Positions 9,339 to 18,248 of a DNA stretch of 64,000 nucleotides are shown here, piece after piece. Both the position numbers and the translations under genes were made by a program. The DNA is from Ralstonia pickettii. GTDB taxonomy: Bacteria; Pseudomonadota; Gammaproteobacteria; Burkholderiales; Burkholderiaceae. The notes below the pieces were generated by a model, which worked only from the letters and a program-made list of their open reading frames with translations, was not told where the DNA came from and searched no databases. Position 1 is the first letter of the stretch, and each line of letters begins with the position of its first letter. The DNA is taken from contig NZ_JFZG01000024.1 in the NCBI RefSeq assembly GCF_000607165.1, forward strand, positions 62,001-126,000, written 5' to 3'.

Positions 9339-10172
9339 TCAGGCGCGCTTGTATGCCTGCAGACCCGGCTTGATCGACTTGTCGTCCAGGAACTGCTTGA
9401 GGCCCTGTTCGCGGCCGCCCTCCGGGTCCCGCAGCGTGGCCTGGTCGAGCTTGGCGTACAGGTAGTCCTCGTTCTGCTCCCACGTCAGCTCGCGGCTGCG
9501 CTTGAAGCCGTGCTTGGCGGCACGCAGCACCACCGGGTTCTTCTCCAGCAGCTTCTCGGCCAGCGCCACGGTGCGGGCGCGCAGGTGGGCGCGCGGCACG
9601 CTCTCGTTGACGAGCCCCATGGCGGCGGCCTGCTGGCCTGTGAAGGTCTCGCCGGTCATGATGTAGTAGAGCGCCTGACGGTGGCCAACGGTATCCGCCA
9701 TCGCTTTGCTGACGAGGTTGCCCGGCGGGATGCCCCAGTTGATCTCCGACAGACCGAAGGTGGCCTCGTCTGCGGCAATCGCCAGATCGCACGCCACCAG
9801 CGGCGAAAACCCGCCACCGAAGCACCAGCCGTTGACCATCGCGATGGTCGGCTTGGCATACATGCGCAAGAGCTTCCATTGCCACTGGCAGGCGTCGCGG
9901 CGGATCTTCTCCTGCAGGATCTCGGGGCCCGCGTCCACTTCGCGGAAGTATTCCTTCAGGTCCATGCCGGCCGTCCATGCATCGCCCGCGCCGGTCAGCA
10001 CCAGCACCTTGGCATCGGCATCCAACTCCAGCGCTTCAAGCACCTGGATCATCTCCGCGTTGAGCGTCGGGCTCATGGCGTTGCGCTTCTCGGGGCGGTT
10101 GAACGTCACCCATGCAATGCCCTGGTCCACCTTCACGTCCACGGTCTGCCAGCGCCCTTGGTAATCAGCCAT
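9339..10172 (-). CDS. ech: p-Hydroxycinnamoyl-CoA hydratase/lyase (feruloyl-CoA hydratase/lyase)
   Basis: A 277-residue crotonase-fold enzyme that hydrates feruloyl-CoA and cleaves the product to vanillin and acetyl-CoA. The Glu in LSEINWGIPPG falls at about residue 142, matching catalytic Glu143 of the Pseudomonas enzyme, and TAGMDLKEYFREVD and the MNGWCFGGGF-like segment (here VNGWCFGGGF) are highly typical. Length equals the family norm (about 276). The ATG at 10172 is chosen because AAGGAG ends six bases upstream. First gene of the minus-strand catabolic operon, divergent from marR with a palindrome in between. Confidence 0.95.
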   Translation of the reverse strand: MADYQGRWQTVDVKVDQGIAWVTFNRPEKRNAMSPTLNAEMIQVLEALELDADAKVLVLTGAGDAWTAGMDLKEYFREVDAGPEILQEKIRRDACQWQWKLLRMYAKPTIAMVNGWCFGGGFSPLVACDLAIAADEATFGLSEINWGIPPGNLVSKAMADTVGHRQALYYIMTGETFTGQQAAAMGLVNESVPRAHLRARTVALAEKLLEKNPVVLRAAKHGFKRSRELTWEQNEDYLYAKLDQATLRDPEGGREQGLKQFLDDKSIKPGLQAYKRA

Positions 10173-10253
10173 TTCCATCTCCTTGATCAGTCGGCTTGCT
10201 TGAGACACCCGCCGCCTTGTGTGTGCGGCGCGTCTCAGCTTGGTGCCCATTTA

Positions 10254-10272
10254 ATATCAGGTAACCTGATAT
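10254..10272. promoter_or_regulatory. Predicted MarR operator, perfect palindrome
   Basis: Nineteen bases with two perfect 9-bp arms, ATATCAGGT and ACCTGATAT, around one central A. It lies 82 bp upstream of the ech start and 91 bp upstream of the marR start, between the divergent genes. MarR-family repressors of hydroxycinnamate operons bind such palindromes and release on binding the CoA thioester. Position and symmetry are seen; binding is inferred. Confidence 0.8.
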
Positions 10273-10362
10273 CACAAGGAGATTATCATTGCCGTAAACC
10301 CTGATCCGAACGACACGTAGCAGAATGTGCGCATCTGCATAGGTGCACACCCACTCACATCC

Positions 10363-10836
10363 ATGGCGGCCACACGAACCAAACGCAACACCCCCCAGCC
10401 CGCGCAAGAGGGCGCCCCTGCAACGTCTGCCCGACTGCCCTACCTGATCGGCCGCACCGACCGCATCGTCAAGCGCCGCCTGGGCGAGGCGCTGGCGCCG
10501 CATGGGCTGACAGTCCCGCAGTTCACCGCGCTCTCTGTGCTGCACGCGCGCGGCAGCCTGTCCAACGCGCAACTGGCGGAACGCTCTTTCATGTCGCCGC
10601 AATCGGCCAATGAAGTGGTGAAGACGATGGAAGCGCGGGGCTGGGTGACGCGCACGCCCGATCCGACGCACGGCCGCATCGTCATGCTGGGCCTGACCGA
10701 CGAAGCGCTCGCGCTGCTGGCGCTATGCGACGAGGCCGTCAGCCGGCTGGAGAAGGAAATGTTGCAGGGAATCGACGTCGCGCACGCCGCATTGCTGCAC
10801 GATCTGCTGCTGCAATGTGGGCGGAATCTGCGCTGA
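10363..10836 (+). CDS. MarR family regulator of the hydroxycinnamate operon
   Basis: A 157-residue winged-helix protein. The dimer/DNA-binding region GLTVPQFTALSVLHARGSLSNAQLAERSFMSPQSANEVVKTMEARGWV and the wing PDPTHGR are typical MarR features. Homologous MarR repressors (CouR, FerC, HcaR types) control ech/fcs operons and respond to p-coumaroyl- or feruloyl-CoA. The ATG at 10363 is preferred to one at 10327 that adds a non-conserved extension; no strong ribosome site decides it. Divergent from ech and likely autoregulated from the palindrome at 10254. Confidence 0.88.
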   Translation: MAATRTKRNTPQPAQEGAPATSARLPYLIGRTDRIVKRRLGEALAPHGLTVPQFTALSVLHARGSLSNAQLAERSFMSPQSANEVVKTMEARGWVTRTPDPTHGRIVMLGLTDEALALLALCDEAVSRLEKEMLQGIDVAHAALLHDLLLQCGRNLR

Positions 10837-10886
10837 GCGGGCGCCTTCAGTTGCCCCGGCGGCCGCCGTTATTCAATGTAATAAAG

Positions 10887-10910
10887 TCTGATCATAGGAA
10901 CATTCTGATC
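10887..10910. promoter_or_regulatory. Direct repeat upstream of the RND operon
   Basis: Two exact copies of TCTGATC start 17 bp apart (10887 and 10904) in the 161-bp gap between marR and the RND pump gene. The spacing of one and a half to two helical turns would suit a regulator that binds direct repeats. No regulator can be named and chance occurrence is possible. Confidence 0.25.
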
Positions 10911-10997
10911 GACACCCCTCGGCGATAGAATGGCTGGTCGCCGCCGTTCGAGCGGCCTTCGTCCCCCATCAACGCACCGCGGTTCTGAAACACCTCC

Positions 10998-13900
10998 ATG
11001 TGGATTGTCCAACTCGCGCTGCGAAGGCCGCTGACGTTCATCGTCCTCGCCCTGCTGATCCTGCTGGCGACGCCGTTTACGCTCATGCGTACGCCAACGG
11101 ACATCTTTCCGGAAATCGATATTCCGGTCGTCAGCATCATCTGGAATTACAACGGCCTGCCCGCCAAGGAGATGGCCGACCGCATCGTGTCAGTCACGGA
11201 GCGCAGCCTGACGACCACCGTCAACGACATCGAGCACATCGAATCGCAATCGTTGAACGGCATCTCGATCGTCAAGGTGTTCTTCCAGCCGACGGCCAAC
11301 ATCCAGACCGCGCTGGCGCAGATCGTTTCGGTGTCGCAGGCGCAGGTGCGGCAGTTGCCACCGGGGACGACTCCGCCGCTGATCATCAAGTATTCAGCGT
11401 CGAGCATTCCGATCCTGCAACTGGGCCTGTCGAGCAACACGCTGTCGGAGCAGGAACTCAATGATGCGGCGCTGAACTTCCTGCGCCCGCGCCTGATTAC
11501 GGTGCCTGGCATCGCCGTGCCGTTCCCGTATGGCGGCAAGAGCCGGCAGATCACGGTCGATCTCGACACGCAGAAGCTGCTGGCGCAGGGCTTGACGCCC
11601 GTGGACATCGTCAACGCGGTGGGCGCGCAGAACCTGATCCTGCCAGCGGGCACGCAAAAGATCGACGCCACCGAATACGGCGTCACGCTCAACGGCACGC
11701 CCGGCAGCATCGCCGCGCTCAACGCCATTCCGGTCAAGACCAGCAACGGCGCGACGCTGTACCTGGGCGACGTGGCCCATGTGCGCGACGGTTTCTCGCC
11801 GCAGACCAACGTGGTGCGCCAGGATGGCCAGCGCGGCGTGCTGCTGTCCATCCTGAAGAACGGCGGTGCGTCGACGCTGGATATCGTCAGCAATATCTAC
11901 AAGCTGCTGCCCACCGCCGCGGCGGCGCTTCCGCAAGACATCAAGATCACGCCGCTGTTCGACCAGTCGCTGTTCGTGAAAGCGGCCATTGAAGGCGTGA
12001 TTCGCGAGGCGCTCATCGCCGCGTGCCTGACCGCCGCCATGATCCTGCTGTTCCTCGGCAACTGGCGAAGTACGGCCATCATTGCGGTGTCGATTCCGCT
12101 GTCGATCCTGTCGTCGATCATCGTGCTGCACCTGCTGGGCGAGACCATCAACCTGATGACGCTCGGTGGCCTCGCACTCGCGGTCGGGATTCTCGTGGAC
12201 GATGCCACCGTCACCATCGAGAACATCGAGCGCCATCTGCACGAAGGCAAGGAGCCCGTTACCGCCATCCTGGACGGCGCGGCCGAGATTGCCGTGCCGG
12301 CCTTTGTGTCGACGCTCTGCATCTGCATCGTGTTCGTGCCGATGTTCTTCCTCACAGGCGTGGCTCGCTACCTGTTCGTGCCGATGGCCGAAGCGGTGAT
12401 CTTCGCCATGCTGGCGTCGTATGTGCTGTCGCGCACGCTGGTGCCGACGCTGGTGATGATGCTCATGACCGGGCACACGCAAGACGCCAAGAAAGCCGAC
12501 GCAAAACCGAGCACGTTCGGCCGCATCTATCGGGCCTTCAACACGCAGTTCGAGCACATGCGCGGCAATTACGCCGCCGTCCTGGGCGGGTTGCTGGAGC
12601 GCCGCCGCGTGTTTGCATTGTCGTTCCTGGGCTTTTGCGTGGCGTCGTGCGCGCTGTTCCTGGTGCTCGGCCGCGACTTCTTCCCCGATGTGGATGCAGG
12701 CCAGATCCGCCTGCACATGCGGGCACCGTCGGGCATGCGCATTGAAGAGACAGCGCGCCTGGCCGACGAGGTGGAAACCACCATCCGGCAAATCATTCCC
12801 AAGAAAGAGCTGTCGACCATCCTCGACAACCTGGGCGTGCCCAACTCCGGTATCAACCTGTCGTACAGCAACGCCGGCACCATCGGCACGCTCGACGGCG
12901 AAATCCTGATCGCCCTGCACGAAGGCGAGCGCAAACCCAGCGCCGAATACATCCGCCGCCTGCGCGAAGAACTGCCGAAACGGTTCCCTAGCGTGGAGTT
13001 CGCGTTCCAGCCCGCCGACATCGTCAGCCAGATCCTGAACTTCGGCCTGCCGTCGGCCATCGACGTGCAGTTCTCTGGCGCAGACGTGGCCACCAATAAG
13101 CAGCTCGCGGGCATGCTGGCCAACCGCATCAAGCAGATTCCGGGCGCGGTGGATACACACGTGCACCAGCGCTTCGACCAGCCCACGCTGGCCTTGAACA
13201 TGGACCGCACCCGCATCCAGCAGGTGGGCCTGGAAGGGCGCGACGTGGCGCAGAACCTGCTGGTGTCGCTCAGCTCCAGCTTCCAGACCTCGCCCACGTT
13301 CTGGCTGAACCCGATCAACGGCGTGGTGTACCAAGTGGCCGTCACAAGCCCGCAGTACCGCGTCGACTCTCTTGATGCGCTGCTGCGCACGCCGGTGGCG
13401 GGCTCGCGCGGTGGCGCTGCACAGGCAGGCGGCCCGCAGTTGCTGGGCAACCTCGTGCAGGTCGGCCCCGGGGTGCAGCCGCAGGTCGTTTCGCATTACG
13501 ACATCACACCCGTGGTGGATGTGTACGCCGCCGTGCAGGGCCGCGACCTAGGCGCCGTCGCCAAGGAAGTGCAGAAAGCCGTTGACGACATTCGCCCCAA
13601 GCTGCCGCGCGGCGCGCAGGTCACGGTGCGCGGCCAGGTAAAGACGATGGAATCGTCCTTCGTCGGCCTGGGTGTGGGGCTGGTGATGGCGATCGTGCTG
13701 GTGTACCTGCTGATCGTCGTGAACTTCCAGTCGTGGATCGACCCGCTCATCATCGTGACGGCCCTGCCGGCCGCGCTGGCGGGCATCGCCTGGATGCTGT
13801 TCGTGACGGGGACCACGCTGTCGGTGCCGTCACTCACGGGCGCGATCATGACGATGGGTGTGGCGACGGCCAACTCGATTCTGTTGATCTCGTTCGCCCG

Positions 13901-14204
13901 GGAGCGATTGGCCGAAGGCATTGCGCCTGTGCAGGCCGCGCTGGAAGCGGGCGCCACACGCCTGCGCCCGGTGTTGATGACGGCCCTGGCGATGATCATC
14001 GGCATGGTGCCCATGGCGTTGGGCCTGGGCGAAGGCGCAGAACAGAACGCGCCGCTTGGGCGCGCGGTGATCGGCGGTCTGCTGTTTGCGACCGTCTCGA
14101 CCCTCTTCTTTGTTCCGGTGGTGTTTGCCAGCGTGCACAACAGATTGCAGCGGCGCGCCGCCCGGCGTAGTCACGATTTGCGGGGAAGCGAAGGACATGT
14201 CTGA
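10998..14204 (+). CDS. RND efflux pump, inner membrane permease
   Basis: A 1068-residue resistance-nodulation-division transporter of the AcrB-like superfamily, driving export with the proton gradient. The first helix (about residues 8-30) is followed by a large periplasmic domain, helices 2-6, a second periplasmic domain and helices 8-12. The paired Asp residues of the proton relay are D401 and D402 in LVDDATVTIENIER. The sequence is closer to the multidrug/small-molecule branch than to heavy-metal CusA types. It overlaps the adaptor gene by 8 bp. Its substrate is unknown; the neighbouring hydroxycinnamate genes make an aromatic acid or aldehyde possible. Confidence 0.92.
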   Translation: MWIVQLALRRPLTFIVLALLILLATPFTLMRTPTDIFPEIDIPVVSIIWNYNGLPAKEMADRIVSVTERSLTTTVNDIEHIESQSLNGISIVKVFFQPTANIQTALAQIVSVSQAQVRQLPPGTTPPLIIKYSASSIPILQLGLSSNTLSEQELNDAALNFLRPRLITVPGIAVPFPYGGKSRQITVDLDTQKLLAQGLTPVDIVNAVGAQNLILPAGTQKIDATEYGVTLNGTPGSIAALNAIPVKTSNGATLYLGDVAHVRDGFSPQTNVVRQDGQRGVLLSILKNGGASTLDIVSNIYKLLPTAAAALPQDIKITPLFDQSLFVKAAIEGVIREALIAACLTAAMILLFLGNWRSTAIIAVSIPLSILSSIIVLHLLGETINLMTLGGLALAVGILVDDATVTIENIERHLHEGKEPVTAILDGAAEIAVPAFVSTLCICIVFVPMFFLTGVARYLFVPMAEAVIFAMLASYVLSRTLVPTLVMMLMTGHTQDAKKADAKPSTFGRIYRAFNTQFEHMRGNYAAVLGGLLERRRVFALSFLGFCVASCALFLVLGRDFFPDVDAGQIRLHMRAPSGMRIEETARLADEVETTIRQIIPKKELSTILDNLGVPNSGINLSYSNAGTIGTLDGEILIALHEGERKPSAEYIRRLREELPKRFPSVEFAFQPADIVSQILNFGLPSAIDVQFSGADVATNKQLAGMLANRIKQIPGAVDTHVHQRFDQPTLALNMDRTRIQQVGLEGRDVAQNLLVSLSSSFQTSPTFWLNPINGVVYQVAVTSPQYRVDSLDALLRTPVAGSRGGAAQAGGPQLLGNLVQVGPGVQPQVVSHYDITPVVDVYAAVQGRDLGAVAKEVQKAVDDIRPKLPRGAQVTVRGQVKTMESSFVGLGVGLVMAIVLVYLLIVVNFQSWIDPLIIVTALPAALAGIAWMLFVTGTTLSVPSLTGAIMTMGVATANSILLISFARERLAEGIAPVQAALEAGATRLRPVLMTALAMIIGMVPMALGLGEGAEQNAPLGRAVIGGLLFATVSTLFFVPVVFASVHNRLQRRAARRSHDLRGSEGHV

Positions 14205-15528
14205 ACAAACATCCGGTGCCCATTCAGGGCCGCATTCAGGGCCGCATTCGGGGCACCTCGCGGGCGGCCCGCCCCACCACGTCGTCACGGTGGACCCGAT
14301 CGAACAGGTCGACCGCGGCCCCGCCATGCGCCGCGCACGCTGGGTCGTGATTGCCGTAGGGGTGGTGCTGGCGCTGGGCGCTGCGCGCACGCTGGTCGGC
14401 CGCTACTACAACGCGCATGCGCTGGAGCGGCAGGTGAACGCGCAGACCAGCCGCTACGTCACCACCATCGCCCCCAAACCGGCCCACACCAATCGCGAAC
14501 TGACGCTGCCGGGCACGCTGCAGGGCTACGTTGAATCGCCCATCTATGCGCGCACCAGCGGTTACGTGCTGCGCTGGTTCAAGGACATCGGCGCGCACGT
14601 CGACAAGGGCGAAGTGCTGGCGCTGCTCGACACGCCAGAAGTGGACCAGGAACTGAACCAGGCGCAGGCCACGCGCAACCAGGCCGCCGCACGCAAGGCG
14701 CTGGCGCAGACCTCGCTCACGCGTTGGCAGAACCTGCGCCAGAAAGACGCCGTCTCGCAACAGGAACTGGACGAGCGCACCAGCGCCGCCAACCAGGCCC
14801 AGGCCGACCTGGCTGCCGCAGAAGCCAACGTGCGCCGCCTGCAGGAACTGCAAGGCTTCCGCCGCGTGGTGGCCCCCTTTGCGGGCGTGGTGACCAAGCG
14901 CAATGTCGACGTCGGCGCGTTGGTCAACGCCGGCAACGCGGGCGCCAACCGCGAGCTGTTTACGCTTGCGCAGACCGATCCGCTGCGCATCTACCTCTAC
15001 GTGCCGCAGGCGTATTCGCAACAGGTGAAGGTCGGGCAGGACGTGGCCGTGACGCTGGCCGAGCTGCCGGGCCAGACCTTCCACGGCACCATCGCGCGCG
15101 CCTCCGGCGCCATCGACGCCACCACGCGCACCATGCAGGTGGAAGTGCAGTTACCCAACAAGGACGGTCGCCTGCTGCCCGGCGCCTATGTGCAGGTCGC
15201 CATCAAGGGCAAAGCCGCTGGCGACGGGGCTGGCGACGCCGCGGGCGCGAAGACCGATGCACCGGTTGCATTCACGGTGCCAACCAACACGCTGCTCTTC
15301 CGCAAGGAGGGCCCGCGCATCGCCGTGGCAGAGAACGGCCACGTCGACCTGCGCCCCGTCACCATCGGACGCGACTACGGCCGCACGGTAGAAATCGTCT
15401 CCGGCCTGAAGGCGACGGACGCGCTGATCCTCAACCCGGCCGATTCCATCGAGCAGGGCGAAGCGGTGACCATCGTCACGCCTGCCCCGGCATCGGCACC
15501 CGCGGCTTCTGCGCCGCATGCATCATGA
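14197..15528 (+). CDS. RND efflux periplasmic adaptor (membrane fusion protein)
   Basis: A 443-residue HlyD/AcrA-type adaptor that links the inner membrane pump to the outer membrane channel. Residues 1-43 are a His-rich cytoplasmic tail with an HSGP repeat, residues 45-63 are the single membrane anchor, then the first lipoyl half (YARTSGYV), a coiled coil rich in Ala/Gln (about 140-210), the second lipoyl half and beta-barrel. The ATG at 14197 has GAAGCGAAGG upstream and overlaps the pump stop; an upstream in-frame ATG would add unlikely residues. Second gene of the efflux operon. Confidence 0.9.
   Translation: MSEQTSGAHSGPHSGPHSGHLAGGPPHHVVTVDPIEQVDRGPAMRRARWVVIAVGVVLALGAARTLVGRYYNAHALERQVNAQTSRYVTTIAPKPAHTNRELTLPGTLQGYVESPIYARTSGYVLRWFKDIGAHVDKGEVLALLDTPEVDQELNQAQATRNQAAARKALAQTSLTRWQNLRQKDAVSQQELDERTSAANQAQADLAAAEANVRRLQELQGFRRVVAPFAGVVTKRNVDVGALVNAGNAGANRELFTLAQTDPLRIYLYVPQAYSQQVKVGQDVAVTLAELPGQTFHGTIARASGAIDATTRTMQVEVQLPNKDGRLLPGAYVQVAIKGKAAGDGAGDAAGAKTDAPVAFTVPTNTLLFRKEGPRIAVAENGHVDLRPVTIGRDYGRTVEIVSGLKATDALILNPADSIEQGEAVTIVTPAPASAPAASAPHAS
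14221..14254 (+). repeat. Tandem 12-bp repeat encoding HSGP units
   Basis: Two exact copies of CATTCAGGGCCG (14221-14232, 14233-14244) followed by a degenerate third (CATTCGGGGC). They encode the HSGPHSGPHSG tail at the start of the adaptor protein. Being 12 bp, length change would keep the reading frame. Confidence 0.85.
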
Positions 15529-16970
15529 CGCGGTTGCGCACCACCACGCTGGTGGCATCGATGATCGCCGCGCTGGCCGGCTGCTCGCTCGCGCCGACCT
15601 ACGAGCGCCCGGCCATGGACGTGCCCGCGCACTGGCAGACCGAAGCGCCCTGGCGCGCCGCGCAACCCGCCGACACCGCGCCCAAAGGCCCGTGGTGGCA
15701 GCGCTTCAACGATCCGCAGCTCGACAAGCTCGTCACGCAGGCGCTGGCGCACAACCAATCGCTCAAGGTTGCGTTGTCGAACCTGGAGCAGGCGCAGGCT
15801 CAGACGCGCGTCGCCCGCGCAAGCCTGCTCCCCACCCTCACGGCCACCAACAACGACACGCGCACGCGCACGTCGTCGGAACGGCCGCTCTCTTCATACA
15901 CGAGCCCGACGATGTCGACCGTGCAGAGCGACTTCGTCCTGCGCGCCGACGCGAGTTACGAAGCCGATCTGTTCGGCCGCGTGCGCAACACCGTCGCCAA
16001 CGCCGCCGCAAGTGAAGAGCAGGCGGGCGCCAATTTCGAGAACTTCCGCCTGCTGCTTGCCGCGCAGGTCGCCACCACCTGGTACAACCTGCGCGAGACC
16101 GATGCGGAAATCGCCGTGGTGCAGGAAGGTTTGGCGCTGCAGCATAAGGCGCTCGATTTCGTCACCTCGCGGCATCAGGACGGCGTGGCCTCGGGGCTCG
16201 ATCTGGCGCAACAACAAGCGCTGGTGGACGGCACCGCCACGCAGGCCGAACTGCTGACCAAGCAACGCGCGCAGTACGAACACGCGCTGGCGACGCTCGT
16301 CGGTACACCCGCCCCGGCCTTTCATCTGGACCCCGCACCGCTGGCGGGCACCGCGCCGCAGATTCCGGTGGCGCTGCCCTCCGACGTAATCGAACGCCGC
16401 CCCGACGTGGCCGCCGCAGAGCGCGGTGCAGCGGCCGCCAACGCGCAAGTGGGCGTGGCACGTGCGGCCTTCTTCCCGAGCGTGATGCTCAACGGCGGCG
16501 CCGGTTGGGAAAGCCGCGATCTTGCGCTGTTGTTTTCTGCGCCTACGCTGCTGTGGTCGTTCGGCACGCAGATCGCCCAGACGGTGTTCGACGCTGGCCG
16601 CACACGGGCACGCGTGGACATTGCCAATGCGGCCTACCAGGGCGCGATCGCCAACTACCGGCAGACGGTGCTGGGCGCGTTGCAGGAAGTGGAAGATGGA
16701 CTGGCCGGGCTGCAATCGCTGGACCGCGCGGCAAACCAGGCGCGCCATGCCGTGGAAAGCGCCCGCAAGGTCTACGACATTGCGAGCGTGCGCTACGAGG
16801 GCGGGCTCGCAACTTCGTTGGACGTGATCACCGCGCAGCAATCACTGTTGAACAACCAGCGCACGGCCGTGCAGATTCTCGGCCAGCAGATGACGACGAG
16901 CGTGTTCCTCGTCAAGGCGGTGGGCGGCGACTGGAACCACGCCGCGCCTGCGCCAGCAGCCACGCAGTAG
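15525..16970 (+). CDS. RND efflux outer membrane lipoprotein channel, NodT/OprM type
   Basis: A 481-residue TolC-like outer membrane factor. The signal peptide ends in the lipobox LAGC (Cys at about 21), followed by APTYERP, and two repeated outer-membrane-efflux domains rich in Ala and Gln helices. ERRPDVAAAER and VFDAGRTRARVD are typical of the NodT subfamily. The ATG overlaps the adaptor stop as ATGA, implying translational coupling. Third gene of the efflux operon, ending 3 bp before the convergent membrane protein gene. Confidence 0.92.
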   Translation: MTRLRTTTLVASMIAALAGCSLAPTYERPAMDVPAHWQTEAPWRAAQPADTAPKGPWWQRFNDPQLDKLVTQALAHNQSLKVALSNLEQAQAQTRVARASLLPTLTATNNDTRTRTSSERPLSSYTSPTMSTVQSDFVLRADASYEADLFGRVRNTVANAAASEEQAGANFENFRLLLAAQVATTWYNLRETDAEIAVVQEGLALQHKALDFVTSRHQDGVASGLDLAQQQALVDGTATQAELLTKQRAQYEHALATLVGTPAPAFHLDPAPLAGTAPQIPVALPSDVIERRPDVAAAERGAAAANAQVGVARAAFFPSVMLNGGAGWESRDLALLFSAPTLLWSFGTQIAQTVFDAGRTRARVDIANAAYQGAIANYRQTVLGALQEVEDGLAGLQSLDRAANQARHAVESARKVYDIASVRYEGGLATSLDVITAQQSLLNNQRTAVQILGQQMTTSVFLVKAVGGDWNHAAPAPAATQ

Positions 16971-16973
16971 GCG

Positions 16974-17903
16974 TCAGGCAACGCGGCGCTGAAAACCCGC
17001 GCCAACAAAGAGACCGCCCAGCCAGCTGAGCGTGAGCGCCACGGCAACGAGCATTTCAAGCAGATCGGTGGCATCGCCAGGCATGCGCAGCGCCAGCGCA
17101 ATCACCAAAGCCATCAGCACACCCGCGGCCAGCACGCTCACCAGGAGCGCGCCCAGCCCGGTCGACAACGTGCGTACGACGGGCGGATGCACATGCGCCG
17201 GCGGACACAGCTCTGACATGCGCGCACGCACATAGGCCGCCGTGCGGGTGCCATCTGTGGCGTCGGCGTGATGCCGCATGACGTGCATCCAGGTTCGGGT
17301 GTCCAGCACCCCGGAACTCAGTTCCTGTGCAACGCGCCGCAGGGCCGCGCGTTCGCGTGCGTGGTCGGTGGCGTCAGAGGGCGTTTCATTGGGGGCGGGC
17401 TTGTCGAACACGGCCGGTGCTGCAGCAGGATCGGTCAGCCGCACCTCATGCCGATAGGTCACGCGCACGCGGCGCGAAAACCAGACGTACGCTGCCGAGC
17501 CGATGAGCAGCAGCGCCTCCGCTGCCAGCAGCAGCGTGATGGGCATGCGCCCTGCCGTACCGCCGGAGGCTTGCATGGTCCACGCGTGGATGCCGCCGCT
17601 CATGGCCAGCGTGGCCAGCAGCTGGAGCACGCCGTATCCGAGCCACACCATCGGAAACCAGCGCACACGCAAGAAGGCCAGGGTAACGAGCCCCAGCGGG
17701 AAGACGAGCCCAGCCAGCGCCGGCGCCGCCCGCGCCGGCCCGCCGTTGGCCTCGCCGAGCGTGAGCATCATGCCCATCGCCAGCACGATCGCCAGCGCCG
17801 GCAGCGTGTTCAGCCACAGCAGTGTCACCAGCCAGCCGCGTACGCCGTACAGGCGATGGGCCCGCGCGCGCGCCGCCGAAATTGCCATCCAACTCTCTTG
17901 CAT
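16974..17903 (-). CDS. Membrane protein with DUF2569-like N-terminal part
   Basis: A 309-residue protein with about six hydrophobic segments: four in the first 150 residues, a hydrophilic stretch of about 100 residues containing ERAALRRVAQELSSG, and two at the C terminus. The first four helices with GWLVTLLWLN near the start and YVWFSRRVRVTYRHEV after helix four resemble DUF2569 proteins, in which a similar Ser-Arg-Arg-Val motif follows the last helix. This match is tentative. The ATG at 17903 has GGGGAG upstream. Function not recognised. Confidence 0.65.
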   Translation of the reverse strand: MQESWMAISAARARAHRLYGVRGWLVTLLWLNTLPALAIVLAMGMMLTLGEANGGPARAAPALAGLVFPLGLVTLAFLRVRWFPMVWLGYGVLQLLATLAMSGGIHAWTMQASGGTAGRMPITLLLAAEALLLIGSAAYVWFSRRVRVTYRHEVRLTDPAAAPAVFDKPAPNETPSDATDHARERAALRRVAQELSSGVLDTRTWMHVMRHHADATDGTRTAAYVRARMSELCPPAHVHPPVVRTLSTGLGALLVSVLAAGVLMALVIALALRMPGDATDLLEMLVAVALTLSWLGGLFVGAGFQRRVA

Positions 17904-18248
17904 GAAGCTCCCCGACCGGGTCTGCCATGCGTCGCATGTGGCGCAGCATGACTTCGGAATTTTCGCGATTGTGTCACCGGGGCAAGTCAGTTGCCCCCCT
18001 CCAAAGTGGGGACAGCACCACATTGTCGTCAATGTCTTGGCGGATCCAATGCCAGCAAGGCATTGCGGGTGATTAGTTGTTCTTAACTCAGATATTGAAA
18101 ACGCTGAGTGTTGTATTGACGCCTGCGCGCAAGCGCTCCTGCACCGCGAACCCCTGCATGTCCGCTCCGCATACCGGCCCGAACCATTTGCATGTCATGT
18201 GGGCAGCAAGGCTCCTTACACCCGCTGCACACCACAAGGAAGCCGACA
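17904..18248. other. Intergenic stretch with a hairpin
   Basis: No convincing gene. It holds a perfect inverted repeat GGGGCAA-gtcag-TTGCCCC at 17979-17997 and is otherwise of lower GC near 18065-18115 (TTAGTTGTTCTTAACTCAG), which may contain a promoter for the decayed gene that follows. Nothing else was recognised. Confidence 0.5.

Noticed and set aside
11394-13496. Minus-strand open frame of 700 codons inside the RND pump gene
   Set aside because: It mirrors the pump coding frame and gives a low-complexity Arg/His/Gln-rich product without motifs.
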